64,000 bases of DNA. Origin: VXMT01 sp965204835 (GTDB lineage: Bacteria > Chloroflexota > Dehalococcoidia > UBA2979). The stretch spans positions 1,240,001 through 1,304,000 of the forward strand of contig OZ242017.1 of the NCBI GenBank assembly GCA_965204835.1, given 5' to 3'. Below are positions 33,513-42,073 of the stretch, piece by piece (position 1 is the stretch's first letter; the number at the start of each line of letters is the position of its first letter). The notes beneath the pieces were generated by a model. That model searched no databases, was not told the DNA's origin, and was given only the letters and a program-made list of their open reading frames with translations. The position numbers and the translations under genes are program-made.

Positions 33513-33734
33513 TTAGAACTCGATGGGGCCGCCGGGGTCGATGACGCTGCCGTCGGTGCCGATGACCGCGGGGCGCTCGTTGCAGTAGACCTCGGACTCG
33601 CAGTGGTCGAACGAGAACGCCTGGCGTTCCTTGTCGTAACGGATCGTCCACGTGCCCAGCGCGTGGCCTTCCCGGCCCGCCTTCGTCTCGCGCTCCAGCA
33701 CCGCGATCAGCGCCTCGAGTTCCTTCGTGCCCAC
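33513..33734 (-). CDS. Small protein of unknown function, 73 aa
   Basis: A 73-residue soluble protein: an N-terminal helix (KELEALIAVLERETKAGREGHALG) then a short beta-rich part (TWTIRYDKERQAFSFDHCES) with a Cys pair (DHCESEVYC). The GTG at 33734 is chosen because GGGAGGT lies 5 nt upstream; the longer frame to 33812 lacks support. No family recognised. It is divergent from the mesaconyl-CoA hydratase gene. Confidence 0.55.
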   Translation of the reverse strand: MGTKELEALIAVLERETKAGREGHALGTWTIRYDKERQAFSFDHCESEVYCNERPAVIGTDGSVIDPGGPIEF

Positions 33735-33841
33735 GTCGCACCTCCCGCGTGTGTCGTCGTATCCGTGCGGTACGAGGATAACCGCGTCGCGTCGGCTTCC
33801 GCTCGCCCGCACCGTCCCTACAATGAGTCGAGGGAGGCACC

Positions 33842-34915
33842 GTGCGCAAGGCGACCACCGGTAACTACTTCGAGGACTTCGAGACCGGGCTCGAGATCCG
33901 GCACGCGGTCCCGCGCACCGTCACGGAGGGTGACGCCGCGCTCTACATCGCGCTCACCGCGGACCGGCACCCGCTGCATTGCAACGCCGAGTTCGCCCGC
34001 TCGCTCGGCTTCGAGCGCGAGACGGTGAACGACCTGCTTGTCTTCCACACGGTGTTCGGCAAGTCCGTCCCCGATGTCTCGCTCAACGCCGTTGCCAACC
34101 TCGGCTACGCCGACGTGCGCTTCGGCGTGCCCGTGCTGCCCGGCGACACGATCAGCTCGACCACCACGGTGCTCGGACGACGCGAGGCGCGCGGCGGCGA
34201 GACGGGGGTCGTGTGGGTGCGCACGGTCGGCATGAACCAGCGCGGCGAGGAGGTCCTGACGCTCATCCGCTGGGTGCTCGTCAACAAGCGCGACCCCGAG
34301 TCGCCCGCAGTCGAGGACGACGCGCCCGAGGTGCCCGAGTCCGTCGAGCCACACGCGCTTTACGTCCCGCAGCAACTCGACCTCTCCGCCTTCTCCGACG
34401 CCATCACCGGCGGGCGTGCGTGGTGGGACGACTATGAGCCGGGCGAGCGCATCGACCACGTCGAGGGGATGGCCATCGAGGAGGCGGAGCAGCAGATCAT
34501 CACGCGCCTCTACCAGAACACGGCGCGCGCGCACTTCAACGCCCACGCGCTGCAGGGCACGCGCTTCGGGCGTCGCGTGATCTACGGCGGGCACATCATC
34601 TCGGTGGCGCGGGCGCTGTCGTTCAACGGCCTCGAGAACGCCGTGCGGGTGCTTGCGTTCAACGGCGGCACGCACTCAAACCCGACGTTCGCCGGCGACA
34701 CGCTCTTCGCCTGGACCGAGGTGGTCGACCGGATCGACCTCGGACGCGACGACGCGGGCGCGCTGCGCCTGCGCCTGATCGCGACGAAGGACGCCGACCC
34801 GGCGACCGAGGACGTCCCGCTGCGCGTCACCGACGAGCGCGAGCGTGAGCGCTACCACCCGAACGTGGTGCTGGACCTCGACTACACCGTCTTGATGCCG
34901 AAGGCCCGCGGGTAG
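33842..34915 (+). CDS. mch: Mesaconyl-CoA hydratase
   Basis: A 357-residue double-hotdog MaoC-type dehydratase that closely matches the mesaconyl-CoA hydratase (beta-methylmalyl-CoA dehydratase) pattern: NYFEDFETGLEIRHAVPRT, LLVFHTVFGKSVPDVSLNA, NLGYADVRFG, IEEAEQQIITRLYQNTA, GRRVIYGGHIIS and the end VLDLDYTVLMPK. It hydrates mesaconyl-C1-CoA to beta-methylmalyl-CoA, the step between the dehydrogenase encoded next and the lyase at 42074. The GTG start is preceded by AGGGAGG; TACAAT at 33819-33824 is a probable -10. First gene of the operon. Confidence 0.9.
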   Translation: MRKATTGNYFEDFETGLEIRHAVPRTVTEGDAALYIALTADRHPLHCNAEFARSLGFERETVNDLLVFHTVFGKSVPDVSLNAVANLGYADVRFGVPVLPGDTISSTTTVLGRREARGGETGVVWVRTVGMNQRGEEVLTLIRWVLVNKRDPESPAVEDDAPEVPESVEPHALYVPQQLDLSAFSDAITGGRAWWDDYEPGERIDHVEGMAIEEAEQQIITRLYQNTARAHFNAHALQGTRFGRRVIYGGHIISVARALSFNGLENAVRVLAFNGGTHSNPTFAGDTLFAWTEVVDRIDLGRDDAGALRLRLIATKDADPATEDVPLRVTDERERERYHPNVVLDLDYTVLMPKARG

Positions 34916-34951
34916 CACATGCCTCGGGGGACGCTGCGAAGGAGACCGACG

Positions 34952-36598
34952 ATGACGACGACCGAGGTAGATGCCGTCACGACCGCCCGCGAGCTCGTCG
35001 ACACGGCGAAGCGCGCGATCGACGCCGCCGTAGCGCACGGCTCCGAGGTGACCGGGGGCGGCCGGGGCATCGACGACCACCAGGTCCACACCGAGCGTGT
35101 CGCCTACCTCGCCACGCAGGTGCGCGCCGCGCGCGAGCTCGTCGCCTACGCCGAGCGGCTGCGCGAGTACAAGACCGCCGACGTCCAGGCCGATGAGGCC
35201 GCCATCATCTACGCCGCCGAGGCCGCCCACGCGGTGCGCTCGGCCGTCGACGCGGCGCCGGGGGACTTCGGCATCGGCGAGGCCGCCGAGGCGCTCGACT
35301 CGGCCGCCACGCGCGAGGCGATCCGCGCCGGCCTCAACGAGGCGCGCGTGCGCGCTCTCGGCCGCATCGCGATCGAGGCCAACGGCGTCAACAACGCCGA
35401 CCTCGAGGACGAGGCGGCGGCGCTCACGCGCGACGCCGCCCGCGACTTCGCCCGCAACGAGGTGGCGCCGATCGCGCAGGACATCCATCGCCAGGACCTG
35501 CTCGTGCCCGACGACCTCATCGAGAAGTTCGCGGCGCAGGGCTTCTTCGGCTCCTCGATCCCCGAGGAGTACGGCGGCACCGGCATGGGCTACCTGCCGA
35601 TGGTCGTGATGACCGAGGAGCTCTCGGCGGCCTCGCTGGGCGCGGCCGGCTCGCTGCACACGCGGCCCGAGATCCTCGCGCACGCCTTGCAGACGGGCGG
35701 CACCGAGGCGCAGAAGCAGGAGTGGCTCCCGAAGCTGGCCTCGGGCGAGGTCCTCGTCGCCATCGGCGTGACGGAGCCCGACGTGGGATCGGACAACGCG
35801 AACCTCCAGTGCCGGGCGACGCCCGCCGAGGTCGACGGGCGCAAGGGCTGGCGGCTCAACGGCTCGAAGGCATGGAGCACGTTCTCCGGCCGCGCCGACG
35901 TCATCGCGATGCTCGTGCGCACGAACCCCAACCCCGAGGCGGCGGGCCGGGGGCTCTCCGTCTTCATCGTGCCGAAGGACCCGCACTACGGCTTCGAGTG
36001 GCATCAGACACAGCCCGAGGGCGGCTCGATGAGTGGTACGGCCAACCCGACGCCGGGCTACAGGGGTATGCACTCCTACACCGTCGCCATCGATAACTAC
36101 TTCGTCCCCCACGAGAACCTCGTGGGCGAGGACGACGGGCTGAACCGCGGGTTCGCGCTGCAGATGGGCGGCTTCGCGGTCGGGCGGCTCCAGACCGGTG
36201 CGCGCGCGTGCGGCGTCGCGCAGGCCTCGCTCGAGAAGGCGTGCCAGTACGTCAACCAGCGCGAACAGTTCGGCCAGCCGATTGGCAAGTACCAGCTCAC
36301 CGAGCACCGCATCGGCGAGATGGTGGCGCGCGTCGCCGCCGCCCGGCAGCTCACCTACGCCGCCGCGCGCAACTTCGACTCGCGCGGCATCGAGGCGCCG
36401 ATGGCGAAGCTGCTGGCGTGCGACGTCGCCGTGGCGACCTCGCAGGCCGCGCAGCAGCTGCACGGCGGGTGGGGTTACTCCGAGGAGGACCCGATCGCCC
36501 GCTACGTCGTCGACGCGCTGGTGTTGCCCATCTTCGAGGGCGTGAAGCCGATCCTCGAGCTCAAGGTCGTCGGCCGGCAGCTCTTCGCCGCGAGCTAG
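34952..36598 (+). CDS. mcd: Methylsuccinyl-CoA dehydrogenase
   Basis: A 548-residue acyl-CoA dehydrogenase with an extra N-terminal helical domain of about 150 residues. That is the length and layout of methylsuccinyl-CoA dehydrogenase rather than ordinary acyl-CoA dehydrogenases of about 380-400. The core has GVTEPDVGSDNANLQCRA, TPGYRGMHSYTVAIDNYFVP and the C-terminal QLHGGWGYSEEDPIARYVVDA, with Glu in IFEGVKPIL. It oxidises methylsuccinyl-CoA to mesaconyl-C1-CoA, the substrate of the upstream hydratase. GAAGGAGA fixes the ATG at 34952. Specificity is inferred from architecture and neighbourhood. Confidence 0.85.
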   Translation: MTTTEVDAVTTARELVDTAKRAIDAAVAHGSEVTGGGRGIDDHQVHTERVAYLATQVRAARELVAYAERLREYKTADVQADEAAIIYAAEAAHAVRSAVDAAPGDFGIGEAAEALDSAATREAIRAGLNEARVRALGRIAIEANGVNNADLEDEAAALTRDAARDFARNEVAPIAQDIHRQDLLVPDDLIEKFAAQGFFGSSIPEEYGGTGMGYLPMVVMTEELSAASLGAAGSLHTRPEILAHALQTGGTEAQKQEWLPKLASGEVLVAIGVTEPDVGSDNANLQCRATPAEVDGRKGWRLNGSKAWSTFSGRADVIAMLVRTNPNPEAAGRGLSVFIVPKDPHYGFEWHQTQPEGGSMSGTANPTPGYRGMHSYTVAIDNYFVPHENLVGEDDGLNRGFALQMGGFAVGRLQTGARACGVAQASLEKACQYVNQREQFGQPIGKYQLTEHRIGEMVARVAAARQLTYAAARNFDSRGIEAPMAKLLACDVAVATSQAAQQLHGGWGYSEEDPIARYVVDALVLPIFEGVKPILELKVVGRQLFAAS

Positions 36599-36619
36599 CG
36601 AGACGCGGAGGCGGCACGG

Positions 36620-37075
36620 ATGCGCATCGCGATCGCCTCGGACCACGCGGGGTTCCGCTACAAGCAGCGGATCGCCGAGGAGCTTGCGAGCCTCGGCCAC
36701 GAGGTCGTCGACCTCGGCGCCGACTCCGAGGAGCCGAGCGACTACCCGCTGTTCATCGGCCGAGCGGCCCAGGCCGTCGCCTCCGGCGACTGCGAGCGCG
36801 GCATCGTGCTCGGCGGCTCCGGGAACGGCGAGGCGATGGTTGCCAACCGCCTGCCCGGCGTGCGCTGCGCGCTCTGCTGGAGCGTCGAGGCGGCCGAGAT
36901 GGGGCGACGCCACAACGACGCCAACATGATCTCGATCGGGCAGCGCATGGTGTCGCTCGACCTCGCGCTCGCGATCATGCACGCGTGGCTCGACACGCCG
37001 TTCGACGGCGGGCGCCACGCGCGGCGCATCGCGATGTTCGACGGTGAGCCGGTCAGCAGGGAGGCGTCGAGGTGA
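36620..37075 (+). CDS. rpiB: RpiB/LacAB-family sugar-phosphate isomerase
   Basis: A 151-residue isomerase of the RpiB family (ribose-5-phosphate/ribulose-5-phosphate). The start RIAIASDHAGFRYK and the active-site loop VLGGSGNGEAMVANR are typical of the mycobacterial-type enzyme, which uses a Glu in SGNGE where the E. coli enzyme uses Cys. RRHNDANMIS supplies phosphate-binding residues. It follows the methylsuccinyl-CoA dehydrogenase by 21 nt and overlaps the next gene (GTGA). Confidence 0.85.
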   Translation: MRIAIASDHAGFRYKQRIAEELASLGHEVVDLGADSEEPSDYPLFIGRAAQAVASGDCERGIVLGGSGNGEAMVANRLPGVRCALCWSVEAAEMGRRHNDANMISIGQRMVSLDLALAIMHAWLDTPFDGGRHARRIAMFDGEPVSREASR

Positions 37076-37368
37076 CCACGCGCGGCTGGTCGAACCGCCG
37101 GAGCAAGAAGCTCGTCCCCGAGCCGGCCTTCGCCGAGGGCCACGAGCACGCCACCGAGTGCGACGCCCTCTACGAGGAGTGGAAGCGCTACCACATCGCC
37201 GTGATCGACGAAGCCGGGCGCTTCCGCCGCGACCAGCGGCTCCTCGCGCGCCACGAGCGTGAGCGCTTCGAGCGCCAGCTGGTGGCGCTTGGGTGCTCGG
37301 GCGAGGCGCGGCGTCGCGTCGAGCGCGACGCCGAGATCGCCGAGCACGGCCACAGCAAGCTGACGTAA
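37072..37368 (+). CDS. Charged helical protein, unknown, 98 aa
   Basis: A 98-residue very basic and acidic, mainly helical protein (CDALYEEWKRYHIAVIDEAG, then RRDQRLLARHERERFERQL). GTG at 37072 overlaps the RpiB stop, so the two are coupled. No family recognised and no membrane segment. Confidence 0.65.
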   Translation: MTTRGWSNRRSKKLVPEPAFAEGHEHATECDALYEEWKRYHIAVIDEAGRFRRDQRLLARHERERFERQLVALGCSGEARRRVERDAEIAEHGHSKLT

Positions 37369-37385
37369 CGCCCGAGGGACGAAGC

Positions 37386-38327
37386 ATGCCTGCCCCGCGG
37401 CTCCCCGCCCCCGACGAGTGGCCCAGCTGGGCCCTGGTCGACCGCGACCTGCTCGTCGGGGCGCGCGAGGAGCGGCTCTTCCTCGAGACCGCCGCCGCGC
37501 TCGTCACCGAGTTCGGCGAGCTGACAGCACTGCTCGCCCGCACCCAGGAGCACCCGGACGAGGGCGTGCCGGTCCGACAGGGCCGCAACGAGGCCGTGCT
37601 CTACGGGCTCACGACGCGCATCGTGAAGCTCACGCGACGCCTCGCCGCCGAAACCTACGAGGGCCGCGGCGAGCTCCAGTTGCTCATCGACCGCGAGATC
37701 TTCACCTCGACCGCCGCGCTCGCGTACATGCTGCGCGGCCGAAGCGACCGCTTCGACGCGTTCGTGCGCGACAGCCTCCATGCCGACCGCGACGTCTGGC
37801 AGCACCTCGACAACAACCGCGACCTCCGCGACGGCGACAGCCTGCCGCAGGAGACGCGCATGCGTCGCCGCCTGGAGCGCTCGTTCGGCCTCGCCGGTAT
37901 CGACCCGGCCGAGTTCGGGCTCGACGAGGAGGCGGGTTGGCCGGATGTGCGCGGCCAGGTGCGGGCGATCGGGGAGCCCGACGCGTACCGCATGCACCAG
38001 CTCGGCGCGGACGAGGTGCACGGCGTGTGGAACGAGCTGGTGACGCATCACCTACGCACCGACGACGACGGCCTCGCGTGGCTCGGCCCGAAGCTGGGCT
38101 GGTCGCCCGCAGTGGTGCAGCCGCTCACGGCCGTCGCGATCCAGGGGAGCCGGGTGATGGCCGCCTACGCGCGCCACCTCGGCCACGAGGTTGCTGAGGC
38201 GTTCCGGGACAAGTACCTGGACCTCGCGGGCCGCGCCGCCCTCACCGACCGCATGCACGAGGAGTACCTCGAGCGCGTCGATATCAACCTCGAGCTCGGC
38301 GGCATCATCGGCCAGGACGACGACTGA
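37386..38327 (+). CDS. Helical protein of unknown function, 313 aa
   Basis: A 313-residue soluble, largely helical protein. An Arg-rich segment (RQGRNEAVLYGLTTRIVKLTRR) precedes a hydrophobic helix pair (IFTSTAALAYMLRG), loosely reminiscent of DUF5677-type helical proteins, but I cannot assign it. GAGGGA stands before the ATG at 37386. It ends the plus-strand operon containing the hydratase, dehydrogenase and RpiB genes, so it may serve the same physiology. Confidence 0.7.
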   Translation: MPAPRLPAPDEWPSWALVDRDLLVGAREERLFLETAAALVTEFGELTALLARTQEHPDEGVPVRQGRNEAVLYGLTTRIVKLTRRLAAETYEGRGELQLLIDREIFTSTAALAYMLRGRSDRFDAFVRDSLHADRDVWQHLDNNRDLRDGDSLPQETRMRRRLERSFGLAGIDPAEFGLDEEAGWPDVRGQVRAIGEPDAYRMHQLGADEVHGVWNELVTHHLRTDDDGLAWLGPKLGWSPAVVQPLTAVAIQGSRVMAAYARHLGHEVAEAFRDKYLDLAGRAALTDRMHEEYLERVDINLELGGIIGQDDD

Positions 38328-38348
38328 CCGTCCCGGCCGTCCTCGGTG

Positions 38349-38855
38349 CTACTCGGGGGCGGCGACCGCCGGCGGCGGTCGGGTCGCGACGTAGTCCTCG
38401 ACGTAGAGCAGGTTGTCGCCCGCACGTCGCACGACCTTGAGCAGGTCGTCCATCGTCGAGACCTCCTCGAGCTGCTCGTCGACGAACCACTGGAGGAAGC
38501 CGCGCGCGAGGTGGTCGTGCTCGTCGATCGCGAGGTCCATGATCTCGTTGAAGATGTTGGCGACGCGAACCTCGGCGTCGAGTGCGAGCTGTACGGCCTC
38601 CTCGACGGAGCCGAAGTCGGCCTGGCCGGCCGGGATGGCTGGCACGTCGACGGTCCCGCCGGCCTCGGTGACGTAGTCGACGATCTTCTGGGCGTGCATG
38701 AGTTCTTCGGAGGCCTGCTGGCGGAAGAGGTTGGAGAGCTGTGGGAGTGCTTCGCGGCTGAAGTAGGCCGAGATCATGGTGTACTGGATGGCGGCCCAGT
38801 ACTCGTTGACGAGCTCCTCGCTCAGTTCCTTCGCCATGCGTTCGGAGATCAGCAC
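38349..38855 (-). CDS. Ferritin
   Basis: A 168-residue bacterial non-haem ferritin, a four-helix iron-storage protein. Ferroxidase residues are visible: Glu in NEYWAAIQYTM, Glu and His in ASEELMHAQKIV, Glu in AEVRVANIFNEI and the WFVDEQLEEV helix. The GTG at 38855 is preferred: GGAG lies 6 nt upstream and the N terminus then matches ferritins (LISERMAKELSEELVNE). A TATCAT box is at 38886-38891. Acidic DNA/haem-binding features of Dps or bacterioferritin are not seen. Confidence 0.85.
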   Translation of the reverse strand: MLISERMAKELSEELVNEYWAAIQYTMISAYFSREALPQLSNLFRQQASEELMHAQKIVDYVTEAGGTVDVPAIPAGQADFGSVEEAVQLALDAEVRVANIFNEIMDLAIDEHDHLARGFLQWFVDEQLEEVSTMDDLLKVVRRAGDNLLYVEDYVATRPPPAVAAPE

Positions 38856-38940
38856 CGCGCGCTCCAATCCGTTCGGGCTACACCATCAATGATACGTCGT
38901 CCGACGGGTAGAGAGCGCCGTGAGTACCCGGCCCACCGCC

Positions 38941-39234
38941 TCAGTCGGGCGCGAACAGCTCTCGCGCGCGGGCCTCGAACTGCGGGCCTGTCATGGGACA
39001 TCGGACGAGGTCATCGAACTCCTCGCGGGAGAGTCGCGTCGCGGTGAACATGGTGACCTTCGTCTTGATGGCCCAATCGCGGTGTGCCTTGGGCATGACG
39101 ATTCTGAAGAGCCGTCTGTCGCCGAGCGTGTACCAGCCCGACCGGTGCCGGTCTCCTCTGAAGGGGATGTCTAACTTGTTCTCGAATGCCCGGCTGAGTT
39201 GGCGCGGCGAGTAGCTACGAAGCGGACTTGACAT
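38941..39234 (-). CDS. Unknown protein, second of a two-gene pair
   Basis: A 97-residue basic protein (RQLSRAFENKLDIPFRGDRHR, GWYTLGDRRLFRIVMPKAHR, REEFDDLVRCPMTGPQFEAR). Its ATG lies inside the upstream gene (20-nt overlap), a toxin-antitoxin-like layout. The size, basic charge and beta-rich middle would fit a small RNase-type toxin, but no known toxin motif is recognised. Confidence 0.6.
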   Translation of the reverse strand: MSSPLRSYSPRQLSRAFENKLDIPFRGDRHRSGWYTLGDRRLFRIVMPKAHRDWAIKTKVTMFTATRLSREEFDDLVRCPMTGPQFEARARELFAPD

Positions 39235-39604
39235 AGCGCCGCATGATTGCCCGCATCGTCCGCGTGTTGTGCGAGAGCTGTGAGTCGGAGGCGCTCTCCA
39301 GGTCGTGCCAGACCGTACAGAGTTCCTCCCGCAGGCTCTCGATCGCCTCGGCGCCGTTGCGGCCGACACCCCAGAGGTGAGGCTCGACCCATCTCGCGAC
39401 GGCATCCTCTGCGCTCTCTTCGACGAGGATGGGGATGGGGTGGCGCAATTCCAGACCGGGGATCACGGACAACTCGGCGGGAACAGCCGACTCCTCGGCC
39501 GCTTCGCTGACCTGTCGACCGACGTCGGCTACGGCCTGTTCGAGCGCTGCCAGGCGCTCCTCGACAGTCTCCGTAGTCTCTGCGACTCGCACTTCGGAAG
39601 CCAC
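39215..39604 (-). CDS. Unknown protein, first of a two-gene pair
   Basis: A 129-residue acidic protein. An N-terminal coiled coil (TVEERLAALEQAVADVGRQV) is followed by a helical domain (AEDAVARWVEPHLWGVG, ESLREELCTVWHDLES). The GTG start at 39604 has GAGAGG 6 nt upstream, and a near-perfect 18-bp palindrome lies just beyond. It overlaps the next gene. No family recognised. Confidence 0.6.
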   Translation of the reverse strand: MASEVRVAETTETVEERLAALEQAVADVGRQVSEAAEESAVPAELSVIPGLELRHPIPILVEESAEDAVARWVEPHLWGVGRNGAEAIESLREELCTVWHDLESASDSQLSHNTRTMRAIMRRYVKSAS

Positions 39605-39611
39605 GTTCAGC

Positions 39612-39629
39612 CTCTCACACGTGTGGGAG
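39612..39629 (-). promoter_or_regulatory. 18-bp palindrome upstream of unknown pair
   Basis: CTCTCACACGTGTGGGAG is palindromic at 8 of 9 pairs, with a perfect CACACGTGTG core, 8 nt before the GTG of the two-gene pair. It is a plausible operator for autoregulation. Confidence 0.4.
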
Positions 39630-39716
39630 CGTGTTGCGCTGTCCGGGAATTGTACCCCTGTTCACATTCGGATGGGACAGGCGCCGGGTCGCGGCTCGAA
39701 GTTCCGGCGTGCGCGC

Positions 39717-39944
39717 CTACTGCTCGTACAGCTTCACCACCTGCACCGCGTCCCCCGCCACGTCGATGCACAGGTCGCACAGCGTGCACTCGTCGAGGTT
39801 GGCCTCGACGGTCTCGACGCGGGCCGAGTCGCCCTCGCCCTCGATGGTGAAGATGTCTACCGGGCACACCTCGGCGAGGCGGCCGCGGAGGTCGGCGTCC
39901 TGCTGGACCGACTCATCGATGTCGACGCGAATGAACATCGCCAT
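39717..39944 (-). CDS. Ferredoxin-like 4Fe-4S protein
   Basis: A 75-residue small ferredoxin with a single cluster site: CPVDIF plus CTLCDLC, four Cys in total. It is the last gene of the malyl-CoA lyase/CoA ligase operon, 2 nt after the ligase alpha subunit. An electron-transfer role for a nearby oxidoreductase is likely, but its partner is not evident. Confidence 0.78.
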   Translation of the reverse strand: MAMFIRVDIDESVQQDADLRGRLAEVCPVDIFTIEGEGDSARVETVEANLDECTLCDLCIDVAGDAVQVVKLYEQ

Positions 39945-39946
39945 GG

Positions 39947-40861
39947 CTATGCTCCGTTCCCGTTGGCACCGAGGCGCTCGCGGAGCAGCGCCGGTATCTC
40001 CTCGATGCGCTCCGCGACGGCGATGCCCGCCGCCTCAAGGCGCGCGATCTTGTCGGCCGTTGTGTCGGCGCGGCCCTCGACGATGGTGCCGGCGTGGCCG
40101 AAGCGCATGCCCGGCATCTCGTCCATGAACCGCCCCGCCATGAACGCCACCACCGGCAGCCGCGAGCCGTGCTCGGCGATGTGCTCGGCGAGTTGCGCCT
40201 CCATCGGCCCGCCCGGCTCCGAGTAGATCGCGATGCCCTGCGTCTGCTCGTCGGCCTCGAACAGCGGCATCAGCTCCGCGTACGTCGAGCCGATGATCGC
40301 GTCGCCGCCGATGGAGATGGCCGTGCTCACGCCGAGCCCGGCCTCCGACAGCGCGTTCGAGATCTCCGTGGTCATGCCGCCGGAGCGCGACATCACGCCG
40401 ATGACGCCCGGCTGGAACGCGCGCTGCGTCGCGTCGGCGGCGCCGCCGATGCCGCCCATCTTCGACTTGCCCGGCGCGATCAGCCCGAGGCAGTTGGGGC
40501 CGATGATGCGCGCGCCCTCCTGGGCCGCGTACTCCACTGCTCGGGCGACCTCGGCGCGCGGGATGCGCTCCGTCACCACCACGATCAGCTTTACGCCCGC
40601 CTCGATCGCTTCGAGGATGGCGTCGGTCGCGAAGGCGGGCGGGACGGCGACGATCGCGCCGTCGATGCGCTCGCGCTCGGTGAAGGCGCGCACGGTGTCC
40701 TCGACGGGGACGCCGTGGACCTCGCGGCCCTTGCGGCCGGGGGTGACACCGCCGACGACCTTCGAGCCGTAGTCGAGCAGCTCGCGCGTCATCGTGACGG
40801 CCTCGCGGCCGGTGATGCCCTGGACGATGAAGGTGCTGTCGGCGTCGATGAGGATGGACAT
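39947..40861 (-). CDS. Malate- or succinate-CoA ligase, alpha subunit
   Basis: A 304-residue SucD/MtkB-type subunit. The N-terminal CoA-binding Rossmann fold (VQGITGREAVTMTRELLDYG) and the ligase domain carrying the phospho-His (RFGHAGTIVEG) are complete. The operon order lyase-beta-alpha matches serine-cycle malate thiokinase loci, so malate-CoA ligase is the preferred reading; succinyl-CoA synthetase of the TCA cycle remains possible. ATG at 40861, 2 nt after the beta-subunit stop. Confidence 0.82.
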   Translation of the reverse strand: MSILIDADSTFIVQGITGREAVTMTRELLDYGSKVVGGVTPGRKGREVHGVPVEDTVRAFTERERIDGAIVAVPPAFATDAILEAIEAGVKLIVVVTERIPRAEVARAVEYAAQEGARIIGPNCLGLIAPGKSKMGGIGGAADATQRAFQPGVIGVMSRSGGMTTEISNALSEAGLGVSTAISIGGDAIIGSTYAELMPLFEADEQTQGIAIYSEPGGPMEAQLAEHIAEHGSRLPVVAFMAGRFMDEMPGMRFGHAGTIVEGRADTTADKIARLEAAGIAVAERIEEIPALLRERLGANGNGA

Positions 40862-40863
40862 GG

Positions 40864-42069
40864 CTACGCCCCCTCCATCTTCGCGACGGCGCGCTGCGCC
40901 GCCTCGTGCATCGAGACCGAGCGGTCCACCCACTCGACGCCGTAGCGGTCGAGGATCTTCACGCCCTCTTCCTCCCACGAGCCGGGGATGCGGAAGATGG
41001 TGATCGCCTCGGCGGGGTCGTAGCCGGCCTCGATCACGCCCTTGATGACGCCGCGCGCCATGATGTCCACGCGCGTGTTGGAGACGACATTCATCATCAC
41101 CGCGATCTTCTCGACGCCGGGCTTCGACATGACGAGCTTCGCGAGCCCCGCGGCCTTGGCCACCGAGGGGTTCCCGCCAATCTCGCAGTAGTTGGCCGGC
41201 CGGCCCCCTGCCGAGCGGACAGCGTCGAAGAGCGTGAGCGAGCCGCCGCCCGCGCCGATGATGAGGCCGAGGTCGCCGTCGAACTCGACGACGCGCCCCG
41301 CAACGCCGCGCGTGTCGGCGGCGTCGACCTGGGCGCCTGCGATCTCGAACTCCGTCGGCGGGCGGGCCTGGCGCGTGTCCTCGTCGGCGACGCCGAGGTC
41401 GCGCAGCAGCGCGGCGTGGGCGCCGCGCGCCTCCTCCTCCATGTCCATGTGCGAGTCGAGCGCGAGGAACGAGCCGTCCTCGAGGCGCCCGATCGGGTTG
41501 ATCTCGGCGAGCGTGAGGTCGTACTCGAGGAAGACGCGCGTGAGCGCGGCGACGATGCGGCTGAGCCGCCCGAGCCCGCCGCCCGTCACCCCCACCTTCG
41601 AGACCGCGAGCTTCGCCTCGAAGTCCGAGAACGGGCGGAGGTTGGAGATGTGCGTGCGCGAGAGGTGCTCGGGGTGCTGCTCGGCGACCTCCTCGATGTC
41701 GATGCCGCCCATGTCGCTGAAGATCACGACAGGGCGCTTCGCGCTCGCGTCCCAGGTGACCGCGGCGTAGTACTCCTGCGCGACCGGCGAGGCCTGCTCG
41801 ACGAGCACGCCCATCGGCTGCTGCCCGTTGATCTCCAGGCCGAGGATCGCCTCGGCGGCCTCGCGGGCCTCGTCGGGGGACTCGGCGAAGCGCACGCCGC
41901 CGGCCTTCATGCGGCCGCCGGTGAGCACCTGCGACTTGATGATGACGCGCCCGCCGATCTCGCCGGCGGCCCAGGCCGCGTCGTCGGCGCTCGTCATGAG
42001 CATGCTCTCGGGGAGCGGCACACCGTGGCGGGCCAGGACGTGCTTCGCCTCAGACTCGTACAACCTCAT
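40864..42069 (-). CDS. Malate- or succinate-CoA ligase, beta subunit
   Basis: A 401-residue SucC/MtkA-type subunit. The ATP-grasp domain begins MRLYESEAKHVLARHGVPLPE and includes KSQVLTGGRMKAGGV and the Mg-binding EINPIGR; the C-terminal domain has GDLGLIIGAGGGSLTLFD and NYCEIGGNPSVAK. It activates a C4-dicarboxylate to its CoA thioester with ATP or GTP. GAGGAG precedes the ATG. Being sandwiched between malyl-CoA lyase and the alpha subunit favours malate as substrate. Confidence 0.83.
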   Translation of the reverse strand: MRLYESEAKHVLARHGVPLPESMLMTSADDAAWAAGEIGGRVIIKSQVLTGGRMKAGGVRFAESPDEAREAAEAILGLEINGQQPMGVLVEQASPVAQEYYAAVTWDASAKRPVVIFSDMGGIDIEEVAEQHPEHLSRTHISNLRPFSDFEAKLAVSKVGVTGGGLGRLSRIVAALTRVFLEYDLTLAEINPIGRLEDGSFLALDSHMDMEEEARGAHAALLRDLGVADEDTRQARPPTEFEIAGAQVDAADTRGVAGRVVEFDGDLGLIIGAGGGSLTLFDAVRSAGGRPANYCEIGGNPSVAKAAGLAKLVMSKPGVEKIAVMMNVVSNTRVDIMARGVIKGVIEAGYDPAEAITIFRIPGSWEEEGVKILDRYGVEWVDRSVSMHEAAQRAVAKMEGA

Positions 42070-42073
42070 CGGG

